From Winslowiella toletana (GTDB lineage: Bacteria > Pseudomonadota > Gammaproteobacteria > Enterobacterales > Enterobacteriaceae): 64,000 bases of DNA. The DNA is taken from NCBI RefSeq assembly GCF_032164335.1, contig NZ_CP134152.1, positions 4,836,001 to 4,900,000 on the forward strand, read 5' to 3'. Shown in pieces: positions 10,714 through 20,946 of the stretch (its first letter is position 1; each line of letters starts with the position of its first letter). Position numbers and translations under genes: made by a program. Below the pieces are notes generated by a model, which saw only the letters and a program-made list of their open reading frames with translations, did no database searches and had not been told where the DNA came from.

Positions 10714-10759
10714 CTCCACTCATTCACCGTGCGGACTAACGCGTAACCGGCTCCGGGAC

Positions 10760-10781
10760 TATAATGCACTAAAATAGTGCA
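10760..10781 (+). promoter_or_regulatory. glnL promoter with overlapping NtrC operator
   Basis: A -10 element TATAAT at 10760-10765 runs straight into the perfect dyad TGCACTAAAATAGTGCA at 10765-10781, a strong NtrC site covering the expected start point. This matches the E. coli glnLp arrangement, in which GlnG represses its own sigma-70 promoter. Confidence 0.85.
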
Positions 10782-10793
10782 GGGGAACGCTGT

Positions 10794-11843
10794 ATGGTAA
10801 CTGGCACGCTGCCCGATGCTGGGCAGATTCTCAACTCTCTGATTAACAGTATTTTGCTGGTCGATGACGAACTGGTGGTGCATTACGCCAATCCGGCAGC
10901 ACAGCAGCTACTGGCGCAAAGCTCTCGAAAGTTATTTGGCACACCGCTGCCGGACTTAATGGGCTATTTCTCGCTGAATATCGACGTGATGCGGGAAAGC
11001 CTTGATGCGGGTCAGGGGTTTACCGACAGTGAAGTGACGCTGGTGGTCGACAGCCGCGCGCATATTATGTCGCTGACGGCACAACGTCTGCCAGAAGGTT
11101 TAATCCTGCTGGAGATGGCGCCGATGGATAATCAACGCCGCCTCAGTCAGGAACAGATTCAACACGCTCAGCAGGTTGCCGCGCGTGATTTAGTACGCGG
11201 TCTGGCACATGAAATAAAAAATCCGCTGGGTGGATTACGCGGTGCGGCGCAGCTACTGGCGAAAGCCCTGCCCGACCCGGCATTAACCGAATACACCAAA
11301 GTGATCATTGAGCAGGCTGATCGGCTGCGCAATTTAGTTGATCGCCTGTTAGGGCCGCAACAGCCCGGAATGCATGTGACGCAAAGCATTCATCAGGTTT
11401 CCGAACGGGTGGTGAACCTGGTATCAATGGAATTGCCGGACAACGTGACGCTGGTGCGTGATTACGACCCAAGTTTACCTGAATTAGCGCATGACCCCGA
11501 TCAGCTTGAGCAGGTGCTGCTGAATGTGGTGCGCAACGCGCTACAGGCGCTGGGTGAAACTGGTGGAACCATCACTTTACGTACGCGCACAGCCTTTCAG
11601 CTGACACTGCATGGCGTACGTTATCGCCTGGTGGCACGCATCGATATTCAGGATGACGGCCCCGGCATTCCGGCACAACTACAGGATACGCTGTTCTATC
11701 CGATGGTCAGCGGGCGCGAGGGTGGCACCGGTTTGGGATTATCCATTGCCCGTAGCCTGATCGATCAGCACTCAGGAAAAATCGAATTTAACAGTTGGCC
11801 TGGTCATACCGAATTTTCGGTTTATCTGCCTATTCGCCAGTGA
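10794..11843 (+). CDS. glnL: Nitrogen sensor histidine kinase GlnL (NtrB)
   Basis: 349 residues (E. coli 349). Cytoplasmic bifunctional kinase/phosphatase of GlnG, with its activity switched by the PII protein. An N-terminal PAS-like domain (about 1-115) precedes the phosphoacceptor H139 in [18 protein letters not shown]. The C-terminal ATPase domain shows the N box [11 protein letters not shown]1 DDGPGIP and G2 [10 protein letters not shown]. It has no membrane segment, as expected. Preceded by its own NtrC-repressed promoter and followed by glnG after seven bases. Confidence 0.98.
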   Translation: MVTGTLPDAGQILNSLINSILLVDDELVVHYANPAAQQLLAQSSRKLFGTPLPDLMGYFSLNIDVMRESLDAGQGFTDSEVTLVVDSRAHIMSLTAQRLPEGLILLEMAPMDNQRRLSQEQIQHAQQVAARDLVRGLAHEIKNPLGGLRGAAQLLAKALPDPALTEYTKVIIEQADRLRNLVDRLLGPQQPGMHVTQSIHQVSERVVNLVSMELPDNVTLVRDYDPSLPELAHDPDQLEQVLLNVVRNALQALGETGGTITLRTRTAFQLTLHGVRYRLVARIDIQDDGPGIPAQLQDTLFYPMVSGREGGTGLGLSIARSLIDQHSGKIEFNSWPGHTEFSVYLPIRQ

Positions 11844-11850
11844 GGTTTCT

Positions 11851-13260
11851 ATGCAACGAGGGATAGTCTGGATCGTCGATGACGATAGCTCCATCCGCTG
11901 GGTGCTTGAACGTGCGCTCACTGGAGCCGGTTTAAGCTGCGCGACGTTTGAAAGCGGCAACGAGGTGCTGGATGCGCTCGCAACCAAAACCCCGGACGTT
12001 TTATTATCTGATATTCGCATGCCAGGCATGGATGGTCTGGCGCTACTTAAGCAGATCAAACAGCGCCACCCGATGCTTCCGGTCATCATAATGACCGCGC
12101 ACTCCGATCTGGATGCCGCCGTCAGCGCCTACCAACAGGGTGCATTTGACTATCTGCCGAAACCGTTTGATATCGACGAAGCGGTCGCGCTGGTTGAGCG
12201 CGCTATCAGCCACTATCAGGAACAACAGCAACCGCGTAATCAGCCGGTTAATGGCCCGACTACCGATATTATCGGTGAAGCGCCAGCCATGCAGGATGTG
12301 TTTCGTATTATTGGCCGCCTGTCGCGCTCCTCGATTAGCGTGCTGATTAACGGCGAATCCGGCACCGGTAAAGAGCTGGTAGCGCATGCCCTGCATCGCC
12401 ACAGCCCACGCGCCAAATCGCCGTTTATCGCGCTGAATATGGCGGCAATTCCCAAGGATTTGATTGAGTCAGAACTGTTTGGCCATGAGAAAGGGGCTTT
12501 TACCGGCGCGAATCAGATCCGCCAGGGCCGCTTTGAACAGGCCGATGGCGGCACGCTGTTTCTCGACGAAATTGGCGATATGCCACTCGACGTGCAAACC
12601 CGCCTGCTGCGCGTACTGGCTGATGGTCAGTTCTACCGCGTCGGCGGCTATGCGCCGGTTAAAGTGGATGTGCGCATCATTGCCGCTACCCACCAGAATC
12701 TTGAGCTGCGCGTGCAGGAAGGTAAGTTCCGTGAGGATCTGTTCCACCGCCTGAATGTTATCCGCGTTCATCTGCCGCCGCTACGTGAACGTCGTGAAGA
12801 TATTCCGCGTCTGGCACGCTACTTCCTGCAGGTTGCGGCGCGTGAGTTAGGCGTTGAAGCGAAAATTCTGCATCCGGAAACCGAAACCGCATTAACCCGC
12901 CTGCACTGGTCAGGTAACGTGCGCCAGCTGGAAAATACCTGCCGCTGGTTAACGGTGATGGCCGCAGGCCAGGAAGTATTGATTCAGGACTTGCCGCCGG
13001 AGCTGTTTGAAACCTCGACGCCGGACAGCCCGGTGCACTCGCTACCGGACAGCTGGGCAACACTGTTAGCGCAGTGGGCCGATCGTGCCTTGCGTTCCGG
13101 TCATCAAAACCTGTTATCCGAAGCGCAACCGGAAATGGAAAGAACGCTGCTGACCACTGCTCTGCGCCATACGCAGGGGCACAAGCAGGAAGCCGCACGA
13201 TTGCTCGGTTGGGGCCGGAATACCCTGACGCGTAAGTTGAAAGAGCTGGGAATGGAATAA
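11851..13260 (+). CDS. glnG: Nitrogen response regulator GlnG (NtrC)
   Basis: 469 residues, the family length. The receiver domain (1-120) carries phospho-acceptor D54 in LLSDIRMPG and the acidic pair near residue 11. The AAA+ sigma-54 activation domain has Walker [11 protein letters not shown] and the sigma-54 contact loop GAFTGA. The C-terminal Fis-like helix-turn-helix is [21 protein letters not shown]. When phosphorylated by GlnL it binds the NtrC sites upstream of glnA and opens glnAp2. Last gene of the operon, followed by a stem-loop shared with the convergent hemN. Confidence 0.99.
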   Translation: MQRGIVWIVDDDSSIRWVLERALTGAGLSCATFESGNEVLDALATKTPDVLLSDIRMPGMDGLALLKQIKQRHPMLPVIIMTAHSDLDAAVSAYQQGAFDYLPKPFDIDEAVALVERAISHYQEQQQPRNQPVNGPTTDIIGEAPAMQDVFRIIGRLSRSSISVLINGESGTGKELVAHALHRHSPRAKSPFIALNMAAIPKDLIESELFGHEKGAFTGANQIRQGRFEQADGGTLFLDEIGDMPLDVQTRLLRVLADGQFYRVGGYAPVKVDVRIIAATHQNLELRVQEGKFREDLFHRLNVIRVHLPPLRERREDIPRLARYFLQVAARELGVEAKILHPETETALTRLHWSGNVRQLENTCRWLTVMAAGQEVLIQDLPPELFETSTPDSPVHSLPDSWATLLAQWADRALRSGHQNLLSEAQPEMERTLLTTALRHTQGHKQEAARLLGWGRNTLTRKLKELGME

Positions 13261-13268
13261 TACGCCGC

Positions 13269-13287
13269 GGGCGGCGTCTTGCCGCCC
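13269..13287. terminator. Stem-loop between glnG and hemN
   Basis: Arms GGGCGGC and GCCGCCC with a GTCTT loop in the 33-bp convergent gap. Symmetric, so usable from both sides, but without a clear T-run. Same stem style as the elements after xanP, yicH, yihA and qseC. Confidence 0.6.
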
Positions 13288-13293
13288 GATATT

Positions 13294-14667
13294 TCAGATT
13301 ACCCGTGAAAATTGCTGCATACGCGCCTTCTGACGCAGATAGCTGTCAAAGCACATGCAGATATTCCTGATCAGTAATCGTCCTTTAGCGGTGACCTGAA
13401 GGCCCTTCTGATGGCGATCCACCAGCCCGTCGTTAATCAGCGGCTGCAATAATGCTAAATCCTGCGCAAAGTAGTGCTCAAAATCGATCTGCCAGGCCTG
13501 TTCAATCGGTTCAAAATCGAGAGCAAAATGACAAATCAGCGTTTTGATAACGTCACGACGCAGGCAGTCATCCGCAGTTAACGCCAGCCCGCGCCATAGC
13601 GCATGCCCCTGCTGACTGACGCTGTCAGTGTAATCCTTCATCACTTTCTGATTCTGAGCATAACTGTCGCCGATCATACTAATCGCCGAAACGCCCATTC
13701 CCAGTAAATCGCTGTCGCCCTGCGTGGTATAGCCCTGGAAATTGCGGTGCAGTTTGCCGTCCCGCTGAGCTATCGCCAGTTCATCGCCTGGCCGGGCAAA
13801 GTGGTCCATACCAATAAACTGATAGCCTGCGCGGGTCAGGGTATTGATGGTTTGCTGCAATATCTCAAGTTTTTGCCGCGCATCCGGCAGTTCCTGCTGT
13901 TTGATTTTACGCTGAGCGGCAAACAGCGTCGGCAGATGCGCATAGTTAAATACGCTAAGTCGGTCGGGATTCAGCTCCGCCACCCGCTCTAAGGTGAACG
14001 CAAAGCTTTCTGGCGTCTGCAGCGGCAGACCATAGATCAAATCAATATTGGTGGAGGTAAAACCCAGTTCACGCGCACGTTGCATCAGCGAAAAGATAAA
14101 CGCTTCATCCTGTACGCGGTTTACCTTCTCCTGAACCTGCTTATTAAAATCCTGCACGCCCATACTCAGGCGGTTAAACCCGGCGGCGCGCAGATGGTCC
14201 AGCACGTCCAGCTCAATTTCGCGCGGATCAACTTCTATCGACTGCTCAGCATCAGCGCTAAAGTTAAAACTGGCGCGCAGCAGATCGTTCAGCCGGGTAA
14301 TTTGCTGTTTATCAAGGAAGGTTGGCGTACCGCCGCCCCAGTGCATTTGCCCTACGATGCGACCAGAGAATAGCGGCGCACGCGCCCGAATCTCCTGCTC
14401 CAGCACATCGAGGTAGTGATCGGCTTTGTGCTGCTGGCGCGTGACGATTTTATTGCAGCCGCAGAAGTAGCACAGGCGATGACAGAAAGGGATGTGGATA
14501 TAGAGCGACAGCGGGCGTTCGGGATAACGTTGCGCCGCCAGCTGAAAGGAGGCCTCGGTATAGTTCTGATTAAACTCAAGCGCGGTCGGATAGGAGGTAT
14601 AGCGTGGCCCGGAATAGTTATATTTCTCAATCAGGGCCAGATCCCATTCAATCGTTGGCGTGGACAT
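13294..14667 (-). CDS. hemN: Oxygen-independent coproporphyrinogen III dehydrogenase
   Basis: 457 residues, the E. coli length. Radical-SAM enzyme converting coproporphyrinogen III to protoporphyrinogen IX in anaerobic heme synthesis. The 4Fe-4S/SAM cluster motif CX3CX2C is C62, C66, C69 in FCHRLCYFCGCNK, followed by C71, which is also conserved in HemN. MHWGGGTPTFL is the SAM-binding glycine motif. The ATG at 14667 was chosen over a GTG two codons earlier because GGAG lies at the right distance. The ribosome site overlaps the end of the small upstream gene, whose TGA ends two bases before the hemN ATG. Confidence 0.97.
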   Translation of the reverse strand: MSTPTIEWDLALIEKYNYSGPRYTSYPTALEFNQNYTEASFQLAAQRYPERPLSLYIHIPFCHRLCYFCGCNKIVTRQQHKADHYLDVLEQEIRARAPLFSGRIVGQMHWGGGTPTFLDKQQITRLNDLLRASFNFSADAEQSIEVDPREIELDVLDHLRAAGFNRLSMGVQDFNKQVQEKVNRVQDEAFIFSLMQRARELGFTSTNIDLIYGLPLQTPESFAFTLERVAELNPDRLSVFNYAHLPTLFAAQRKIKQQELPDARQKLEILQQTINTLTRAGYQFIGMDHFARPGDELAIAQRDGKLHRNFQGYTTQGDSDLLGMGVSAISMIGDSYAQNQKVMKDYTDSVSQQGHALWRGLALTADDCLRRDVIKTLICHFALDFEPIEQAWQIDFEHYFAQDLALLQPLINDGLVDRHQKGLQVTAKGRLLIRNICMCFDSYLRQKARMQQFSRVI

Positions 14668-14669
14668 GA

Positions 14670-14849
14670 TCACTCCTTCCAGTTACGTCGGTTGGTTGAC
14701 CGTCGCGAGGGAGGACGCTGTCTCAGCTGCCGTTTGACGGTATCGCGGCGCAACCGGGATTTCAGTCGCGTCAGACGCCGTAGTTTAACGAATAACCAGA
14801 TCAGATAACATGTAAGAAGAAAGGCGAAAATTGATCCAGGCCAAAGCAT
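14670..14849 (-). CDS. Unannotated 59-residue basic single-pass membrane protein
   Basis: A short reading frame directly upstream of hemN, on the same strand. Translation starts MLWPGSIFAFLLTCYLIWLF, one clear membrane helix (about residues 5-21), then a strongly basic tail with many Arg and Lys (KLRRLTRLK, RLRRD, RRSTNRR) ending NWKE. By the positive-inside rule the tail faces the cytoplasm. An AGAGG ribosome site lies about ten bases ahead. The stop codon ends two bases before the hemN ATG and the last codons supply the hemN ribosome site, so the two are probably translationally coupled. I do not recognise a family; E. coli has no annotated gene here. The basic tail could bind RNA, lipid headgroups or ribosomes, but that is speculation. 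Confidence 0.6.
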   Translation of the reverse strand: MLWPGSIFAFLLTCYLIWLFVKLRRLTRLKSRLRRDTVKRQLRQRPPSRRSTNRRNWKE

Positions 14850-14867
14850 CGGCTTAAACCTCTTAAC

Positions 14868-14893
14868 CCGGCACTCCGCAAAGGGAATGCCGG
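14868..14893. other. Stem-loop between yihI and the small membrane protein gene
   Basis: Arms CCGGCA and TGCCGG with additional CTCC/GGAA pairing around a short loop. It lies just after yihI on the minus strand and has no T-run; a likely mRNA 3' end or processing structure. Confidence 0.4.
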
Positions 14894-14915
14894 AGCAGAC
14901 ATCAGCAAAAAGCGA

Positions 14916-15443
14916 TCAATTGCCGCCTTTCAGCAGGCGATACATATCTTCTTCTGCTTCATCACCGTCTTCATCGTCACCAAGCTCAATGCCCAGTTGC
15001 TCCATCAGCACGTCGATGCGATCAAGCGTTTGATCAAGCCATGCCTGCTCTTCAGCAGACAACACTTCACCATTTTCCAGGCGATCCAGCAGCGCATCGA
15101 GACGCTCATTGTTTTCCAACGCCGACAGCTCTTCTTGCGGGCTAAGCTTCGGCTGTTTCTCAGCCGCAACTTTCTTCACTTTCGCCGGTTTGGGTTGGCT
15201 CTGCTGGCCTTCAACACCCAGCGGAATCGGTTTTTTGCTGCCGATACGCGGGTCTTTAGCCTGATTGTCATTGCCTTTGTTCTGATTTGGCGCGACGGGA
15301 TTGGCGCGGCTGCCGGAAGCATTGCCACGATGTTTTTTCTCGTTTTTGCGGTCGCGCGCTTTTTGGTTCAGATCTTCGCGTGACTTACGTTTGTCTTTTG
15401 GCGCTTTGGTTTTACTCTGCGGCGCACGTGCAGGTTGCTTCAT
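14916..15443 (-). CDS. yihI: Der GTPase-activating protein YihI
   Basis: 175 residues (E. coli 169). YihI stimulates the tandem-GTPase Der (EngA) and so modulates 50S ribosome assembly. The N-terminal half is a low-complexity, highly basic stretch ([20 protein letters not shown] onward). The C-terminal half is acidic and helical, with [23 protein letters not shown] and the tail [21 protein letters not shown]. This basic-then-acidic layout is diagnostic. It lies between csrC and the hemN unit, as in E. coli. Confidence 0.93.
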   Translation of the reverse strand: MKQPARAPQSKTKAPKDKRKSREDLNQKARDRKNEKKHRGNASGSRANPVAPNQNKGNDNQAKDPRIGSKKPIPLGVEGQQSQPKPAKVKKVAAEKQPKLSPQEELSALENNERLDALLDRLENGEVLSAEEQAWLDQTLDRIDVLMEQLGIELGDDEDGDEAEEDMYRLLKGGN

Positions 15444-15511
15444 AATAGTGTCTGCTCTCTGGAATTATCTATTCAGTATAGAATTGCGGCGAAATCTAGC
15501 AGAAAGCGGAC

Positions 15512-15755
15512 AAAGAAAAAAGGCGGCAGGTCACCCTGTCGCCTTTTTTCGCACCTTCCGTAGAAGGACAGTCTTCCTTTACATCCATTTATGCAATCAA
15601 CATCCCGGTTTTTCCTTGTGCCGTCCACTCATCCCGAGTGCTTCCCTTTCCATTAGGGTTCTGGTCCACTGAACCTGATTCCTTCATTCCCTCACTCTTT
15701 GTCATCCTGACATTCCCTGAGCGCTTCATCCTGAAGTAAGTCATCCAGACTCTGT
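15512..15755 (-). ncRNA. csrC: CsrC-type small RNA (CsrA-sequestering)
   Basis: The 530-bp gap between yihI and yihA holds, on the minus strand, 16 GGA triplets between about 15746 and 15556, many in stem-loop contexts such as CAGGATG and AGGGAA. It ends in a strong terminator (about 15515-15549; stem AAAAAAGGCGACAGG) that closely matches the E. coli csrC terminator. Position and orientation relative to yihI and yihA also match csrC. A promoter TTGTCA-N16-TAAAGT at 15761-15788 predicts a 5' end near 15755 and a 244-nt RNA (E. coli about 245). GGA motifs bind and titrate the CsrA translational repressor. A CTTACA half-site at 15914-15919 could be a UvrY contact; that is tentative. Confidence 0.87.
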
Positions 15756-15996
15756 GCACTACTTTAGACTAAATCGTCAAACTGACAAGGTAAGGGAAAA
15801 AATAGTTATACTTTTGTTCAGGGGTGCATATTTAACAGATTGATTTAAATGACAATAAAATTTTCTGTTTTTTGCAAAAATCGTTAATCGCTGCCAGTAA
15901 TTATGGCAGATATCTTACAAAATCAGCTGTCGGGCGCTTTGGACGTTTTACAGGTATAATCACGCCATCGCCACATTGTCCTTCGGAGTTTCTATT

Positions 15997-16632
15997 TTGT
16001 CTGGCTGGAATTATCACGTAACGCATTTTGTCACCAGCGCCCCCGACATTCGTCACCTTCCTGCCGATACCGGCATTGAAGTTGCGTTTGCTGGCCGTTC
16101 TAACGCCGGTAAGTCCAGCGCGCTGAATACTCTCACCAATCAGAAAAGCCTTGCCCGTACCAGTAAGACGCCCGGGCGTACGCAGCTGATTAACCTGTTT
16201 GAAGTTGAAGAAGGCATTCGCCTCGTCGACTTACCGGGCTATGGCTATGCCCAGGTTCCGGAAGAGATGAAGAAGAAATGGCAGCGCTCGCTGGCAGAGT
16301 ATCTGCGCATGCGCCAGTGTCTGAAAGGACTGGTGGTACTGATGGATATTCGCCACCCGCTGAAAGATCTCGATCAGTCGATGGTGCAGTGGGCAGTTGA
16401 AAGCTCGATTCCGGTGCTTATCCTGCTGACTAAAGCCGATAAACTGGCCTCCGGTGCGCGTAAAGCCCAGCTGAATATGGTGCGCGAAGCCTCGATGGCA
16501 TTTATGGGCGATGTCCAGGTTGAGATGTTCTCATCGCTGAAAAAGATTGGCGTCGATAAGCTACGTCAGAAACTGGATTACTGGTACAGCGAGATTCCAC
16601 CCGCGACTGAAGACGATATCGCGGAAGAATAA
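15997..16632 (+). CDS. yihA: Ribosome biogenesis GTPase YihA/EngB
   Basis: 211 residues (E. coli 210). Essential TRAFAC-class GTPase for 50S assembly and cell division. G1 is GRSNAGKSS (about residues 33-41), G2/switch I is [13 protein letters not shown]3 is DLPGYGYA, G4 is TKADK and G5 lies in FSSLKK. I chose the TTG at 15997 ([11 protein letters not shown] follows) because GGAG sits eight bases ahead and the length fits; an upstream in-frame TTG at 15976 lacks a ribosome site. A TATAAT -10 element lies at 15955-15960. Divergent from csrC. Confidence 0.94.
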   Translation: MSGWNYHVTHFVTSAPDIRHLPADTGIEVAFAGRSNAGKSSALNTLTNQKSLARTSKTPGRTQLINLFEVEEGIRLVDLPGYGYAQVPEEMKKKWQRSLAEYLRMRQCLKGLVVLMDIRHPLKDLDQSMVQWAVESSIPVLILLTKADKLASGARKAQLNMVREASMAFMGDVQVEMFSSLKKIGVDKLRQKLDYWYSEIPPATEDDIAEE

Positions 16633-16646
16633 ACCACCGGCCGTAA

Positions 16647-16667
16647 GGGCGGCGTTCTCGCCGCACC
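16647..16667 (+). terminator. GC-rich stem-loop after yihA
   Basis: GCGGCG-TTCT-CGCCGC, about 15 bases after the yihA stop. No T-run. One of the recurrent GGGCGG-type stems. Confidence 0.5.
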
Positions 16668-16711
16668 TGCAGGATGGGCGAAAAATCCGGCAAAATCCTG
16701 ACTCGCGCCCA

Positions 16712-16820
16712 ATAAAAAACGCCCCAGTCATAAATGACTGGGGCGGCTAAATATTCAGCCAAATCCGATTACGTGAAGTAAAAGGTCTGAAAGATAGAAC
16801 ATCTTACCTCTGTACCCTAC
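16712..16820 (-). ncRNA. spf: Spot 42 RNA
   Basis: 109-nt gene on the minus strand starting GTAGGGTACAGAGGTAAGAT, essentially identical to E. coli Spot 42 through the unstructured Hfq and target-pairing regions. It ends in the terminator stem GCCCCAGTCAT / ATGACTGGGGC plus T-run. Only the terminal loop differs. Spot 42 is an Hfq-dependent base-pairing RNA that represses secondary carbon metabolism genes such as galK; cAMP-CRP represses it. It lies downstream of polA, transcribed in the same direction, as in E. coli. Confidence 0.97.
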
Positions 16821-17067
16821 GTCTTGAACTCTACATGATTTTTTCTGACCAAAAAAGCGTTTTTTGTAGTTAATTTTCATAAATCTACATTGATTTGCCA
16901 ACACTCGTCACAAAAAAAGGCCAACTCTGTAGCTTAATTACAAAGAAAATGCTTAGCCGATAGAAACTTAGCTGAATATCTCACTGACATCCTTGTCAGT
17001 TCAGGTGCTGAAGCGATTAACCCAAGATCTTCATTAATCGCTACACTATCGGACCACTGAGTAAGGA

Positions 17068-19851
17068 TTAGTGAGCCTGATCCCAGTTATCGCCAACCCC
17101 AACATCAACACGCAATGGCACGTCCAGCGCCATGCTGTTTTCCATCAGCTCACGGATCTTTTTGCTGGCGCTCTCAACGGCATCTTCCTGCACCTCAAAC
17201 ACCAGTTCATCGTGTACCTGCATAATCATCTTCACGTCTGGAGAGTTTTGCGCCAGCAACCACTCGTCTACCGCAATCATTGCACGCTTAATGATATCCG
17301 CAGCCGTACCCTGCATCGGGGCGTTGATAGCCGCACGTTCGGCAGCTTTACGGCGTATTGCGTTGCTGGACTGGATATCCGGCAGATAGAGACGACGGCC
17401 ATCCAGCGTCGAAATATAGCCTTGTTCTGAGGCCTGCTGACGGGTACTTTCCATATATTGCAGCACGCCAGGATAACGCTCAAAGTAGAGATCCATATAC
17501 TTCTTCGCTTCGCCGGCACCGATATTCAGCTGTCGCGACAGACCAAATGCGCTCATGCCATAGATCAGACCAAAGTTTATCGCTTTGGCGCTGCGGCGCT
17601 GCTCGCTGGTCACTTTGTCCAGCGGCGTACTGAATACTTCTGCTGCGGTGGCTCGGTGAATATCCTGACCTTCAGCAAACGCTTTCAGTAGCCCTTTATC
17701 CTGCGACAGGTGCGCCATAATGCGCAGCTCGATTTGAGAATAGTCAGCGGCGACGATGCGATGGCCCGCAGGCGCGACAAATGCCTGACGGATTCGACGC
17801 CCCTCCTCATTACGCACCGGAATATTTTGCAGGTTTGGATCGCTGGAAGACAGACGCCCGGTTGCGGTCACCGCCTGATGATAGGAGGTATGAACGCGCC
17901 CGCTGTGCGGATTGATCATCAGCGGTAACTTATCGGTGTAAGTTGATTTCAGCTTCGACAGACCACGATGCTCAAGAATAATCTTCGGCAATGGGTAGTC
18001 GAGTGCCAGTTCTGCCAGCACTTCTTCACTGGTCGACGGCGCACCGCCCGGTGTCTTCTTGGTCGGTTTGATACCCTGCTTTTCAAACAAGATGGTTTGT
18101 AGCTGTTTGGTCGACGAGAGGTTAAACGGTTCGCCTGCCAGCTCATGCGCTTTCAGCTCCAGTTCGGCCAGGCGGGAAGTCAGCTCTTTCGAGTGGGCTG
18201 CCAGAATGCTCTGATCGATAAGTACGCCGTTACGCTCCACGCGGGAAATCACCGTAACCAGCGGCATTTCGATAGTTTCGAAGACGTTTTTCGGCCCGGC
18301 CTGTTGTTCCAGCTCAGGCCACATCTTCTGATGCAGTTGCAGAGTCACATCCGCATCTTCAGCGGCATAATGAGCCGCCTGCTCCAGCGCAATCTGGTTA
18401 AAGGTCAGCTGATTTTTACCTTTACCGGCAATTTCGGTAAAGGTCACCGTTTTATGATTCAGCCAGCGCGATGCCAGCGTATCCATATCATGCTTGCCAG
18501 CCACGCTGTTCAGCATGTAAGACTCGAGCATCGTGTCGAACTTGATGCCCTGTAGCTCGATACCATAGTTCTTCAGCACGCCGCGATCGAACTTAAGGTT
18601 TTGCCCTACTTTCAGCGCTTTTTCGTCTTCCAGCAGCGGCTTCAGGCGCGCCAGAACCGCATCACGGTCAAGCTGTGGCGGCGCATCAAGATAATCATGA
18701 GCAACCGGCAGATAAGCCGCATCGCCCGCTGATACCGCAAATGAGAGGCCGATAATATTGGCACTGAGGGTATCCAGCGCGTCGGTTTCCAGATCAAAGG
18801 CAAAAACGTCACTGGCCTGCAATTTCTTCAGCCACTGTTCGAAGGTTTCTTCATCCAGAATAGTGACGTAGCCATCGGCTGACAGCACACTGGCGACGTC
18901 CGGCTGTTCCGTTTTTTCAACCACTGCTTTCTGTGCCGCAGGATGACTTTTTTTACCCTGCAACCAGACGCCTTCTTCCAGATCGCTAATCCAGCGCTTA
19001 AATTCGTAATGCCTGAACAGGCCAAGCAACTCTTCCACTTGTGGTTCATTGACGTTCAACTGGTCGTAAGTCACTTCCAGCTCAACGTCGGTTTTAATCG
19101 TTGCCAGCTGATAAGAGAGGAAGGCCACCTCTTTATTTTGCTCCAGCTTGGCCGACATGGTTTTGGCACCGCGGAATGACAGGTCAGCCACTTTATCCAG
19201 ATTGTCATAGATGGTCTTTATGCCACCCAGCCCCTGCAGCAACGCCTGCGCGGTTTTCTCACCGACACCCGGCACGCCGGGAATGTTGTCCGACGAATCG
19301 CCCATCAGCGCAAGGAAATCGATAATCAGCTCGGGCGGAATACCATACTTGTCATTGACCTCTTCCGGCCCAAGGATGGCGTTATTCATGGTATTGATTA
19401 ACGTTACGTTAGGCGTCACCAGCTGGGCCATATCTTTGTCGCCGGTGCTGATCAACACCGGGCGGCCGACTTTCTCCGCCTGCAATGCCAGCGTGCCAAT
19501 CACGTCATCAGCCTCTACGCCACTGACTGCCAACAGCGGTAAACCCATGGCTTTCACCATTTGATGCAGCGGTTCGATCTGCGCACGCAGATCGTCCGGC
19601 ATCGGTGGACGATGAGATTTGTAGTGTTCAAATAACTCGTCGCGGAAGGTTTTACCTTTGGCATCGAAAACCACCGCAACATGGCTCGGCTTATATTGCA
19701 GCAGCAGGCTGCGCAGCATATTGAGCACGCCATACATCGCACCGGTCGGTTCACCGACGCTATTGGTCAGCGGGGGAAATGCGTGATAAGCGCGATAGAG
19801 ATAAGAGGAACCATCTACCAGAATCAGCGGATTTTCTGCAATTTGTGCCAT
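17068..19851 (-). CDS. polA: DNA polymerase I
   Basis: 927 residues (E. coli 928). Repair and lagging-strand maturation polymerase. The N-terminal 5'-3' exonuclease (about 1-320) contains [12 protein letters not shown] and the metal site [12 protein letters not shown]. The 3'-5' proofreading domain keeps its acidic motif [10 protein letters not shown], so editing should be active. The polymerase domain shows motif [15 protein letters not shown], motif [20 protein letters not shown] and motif [10 protein letters not shown]. The 439-bp gap upstream carries a perfect DnaA box at 19983-19991. Confidence 0.99.
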   Translation of the reverse strand: MAQIAENPLILVDGSSYLYRAYHAFPPLTNSVGEPTGAMYGVLNMLRSLLLQYKPSHVAVVFDAKGKTFRDELFEHYKSHRPPMPDDLRAQIEPLHQMVKAMGLPLLAVSGVEADDVIGTLALQAEKVGRPVLISTGDKDMAQLVTPNVTLINTMNNAILGPEEVNDKYGIPPELIIDFLALMGDSSDNIPGVPGVGEKTAQALLQGLGGIKTIYDNLDKVADLSFRGAKTMSAKLEQNKEVAFLSYQLATIKTDVELEVTYDQLNVNEPQVEELLGLFRHYEFKRWISDLEEGVWLQGKKSHPAAQKAVVEKTEQPDVASVLSADGYVTILDEETFEQWLKKLQASDVFAFDLETDALDTLSANIIGLSFAVSAGDAAYLPVAHDYLDAPPQLDRDAVLARLKPLLEDEKALKVGQNLKFDRGVLKNYGIELQGIKFDTMLESYMLNSVAGKHDMDTLASRWLNHKTVTFTEIAGKGKNQLTFNQIALEQAAHYAAEDADVTLQLHQKMWPELEQQAGPKNVFETIEMPLVTVISRVERNGVLIDQSILAAHSKELTSRLAELELKAHELAGEPFNLSSTKQLQTILFEKQGIKPTKKTPGGAPSTSEEVLAELALDYPLPKIILEHRGLSKLKSTYTDKLPLMINPHSGRVHTSYHQAVTATGRLSSSDPNLQNIPVRNEEGRRIRQAFVAPAGHRIVAADYSQIELRIMAHLSQDKGLLKAFAEGQDIHRATAAEVFSTPLDKVTSEQRRSAKAINFGLIYGMSAFGLSRQLNIGAGEAKKYMDLYFERYPGVLQYMESTRQQASEQGYISTLDGRRLYLPDIQSSNAIRRKAAERAAINAPMQGTAADIIKRAMIAVDEWLLAQNSPDVKMIMQVHDELVFEVQEDAVESASKKIRELMENSMALDVPLRVDVGVGDNWDQAH

Positions 19852-20248
19852 AGGTTGTCACATTCTTCGTTAGTCATTTGAATGGGCTTAAGGATGCCAC
19901 AGCTCGGGCATAAAGTTGAAATAACTCAGCCGATAAAGCAGTAAAGATTTCTGAATTGAGGAGTCGCTTCCAGCAAACAAGCTGTGGATAAGTTTGTGTG
20001 TAAGTTTGCTAACTTATTGTTATTTACAATAAACGACAATAAAATACAGTATAAAAGACATATATTTCAGTCAGTTAACAGTTAATCATCGATAATCTTT
20101 TTAAATATCGAAAAAATATTTAGTGTGGATACAAATATTTCCGCTTCGTCATTAATCCTTACTCGGTGGCCAGATTGTGGGAGTAATCAAAGCTAATTAT
20201 TCTTTGCGGAAAAAGGGGAGATTTAAACAAGGATCGGTGGCGGGAAAA
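19852..20248. other. Gene-free, AT-rich region between polA and dsbA
   Basis: About 400 bp with no convincing reading frame. It should contain the polA promoter (minus strand). The part from 19990 to 20220 is markedly AT-rich. In E. coli the acyltransferase gene yihG and yihF lie between dsbA and polA; neither is found here. Confidence 0.6.
19983..19991. promoter_or_regulatory. Perfect DnaA box upstream of polA
   Basis: TGTGGATAA (complement of TTATCCACA), about 130 bp before the polA start codon. DnaA stimulation of polA expression has been reported in E. coli; a box here fits a conserved control. Confidence 0.65.
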
Positions 20249-20276
20249 TAAAAAAACGCCGGAGAAACCGGCGTTT
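20249..20276 (-). terminator. Intrinsic terminator of dsbA
   Basis: On the minus strand AAACGCCGG-TTTC-TCCGGCG is followed by a run of seven T residues, about 15-40 bases after the dsbA stop. Strong Rho-independent terminator. Confidence 0.88.
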
Positions 20277-20290
20277 AAGATTAGCGTAAG

Positions 20291-20920
20291 TTACTTTTTG
20301 CTGACGAGGAATTTAACGACGTTAGCGTATTGCTGTACGAAGTTTTCCATTGAGCTGGTATCCAGACCGCCGTTGTTAACCATATATTTGCCGTTAACAA
20401 ATATCGCCGGAACACCGCGCAAATCTAAATCAGCTGCGGCTTTTTCCTGCTGTGCTACCAGCGATTTGACCACAAAGCTGTTCCAGGCAGCATCATACTC
20501 ATCTGGAGTGATGCCCGCTGCTTTAACAAAAACGTCTTTCAGATTGGCCGGAGTATTGATGGTCTGAGTTTTCTGAATACCTTCAAAAATCGGTGCGGTG
20601 ACTTTATCTTCAACGCCCAGCGCCATTGCCACTGCCCATGCCTGAGTGACCGCTTTACCCATCTCGCCGCCTAAAAACTCGACGTGATATTTGGTGACTT
20701 TAACGTTTTCTGGCAGGTTTTTCTTAACCGCTTCGCTAACGTGATAAACACGTTCAAACTGATAGCAGTGTGGGCAGTAGAATGAGAAAAACTCAAGAAC
20801 CTGAGGCTCACCGGCAGCCGGCTTATCAAGCGTGACATACTGCTGACCATCAGTAAACTGCGCAGCGGATGCGCTGAATGCCATAACCAGGCCGACGAGC
20901 GCGAACCAAATCTTTTTCAT
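20291..20920 (-). CDS. dsbA: Periplasmic thiol:disulfide oxidoreductase DsbA
   Basis: 209 residues (E. coli 208). Inserts disulfide bonds into exported proteins and is reoxidised by DsbB. A signal peptide [19 protein letters not shown] is cleaved before AQFTDG. The active site is C49-P50-H51-C52 in [12 protein letters not shown], and the cis-proline loop is LRGVPAIFV. The ATG at 20920 was chosen because it begins the signal peptide and has AGGAGA upstream; an in-frame start further out would bury the signal. It lies 26 bases downstream of srkA and is likely co-transcribed. Confidence 0.98.
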   Translation of the reverse strand: MKKIWFALVGLVMAFSASAAQFTDGQQYVTLDKPAAGEPQVLEFFSFYCPHCYQFERVYHVSEAVKKNLPENVKVTKYHVEFLGGEMGKAVTQAWAVAMALGVEDKVTAPIFEGIQKTQTINTPANLKDVFVKAAGITPDEYDAAWNSFVVKSLVAQQEKAAADLDLRGVPAIFVNGKYMVNNGGLDTSSMENFVQQYANVVKFLVSKK

Positions 20921-20946
20921 GTTAACTATTTCTCCTGAATACAACC

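Noticed and set aside
14416..14808. 130-codon plus-strand frame across hemN and its upstream gap
   Set aside because: Antisense to hemN and to the better-supported small membrane protein; no ribosome site.
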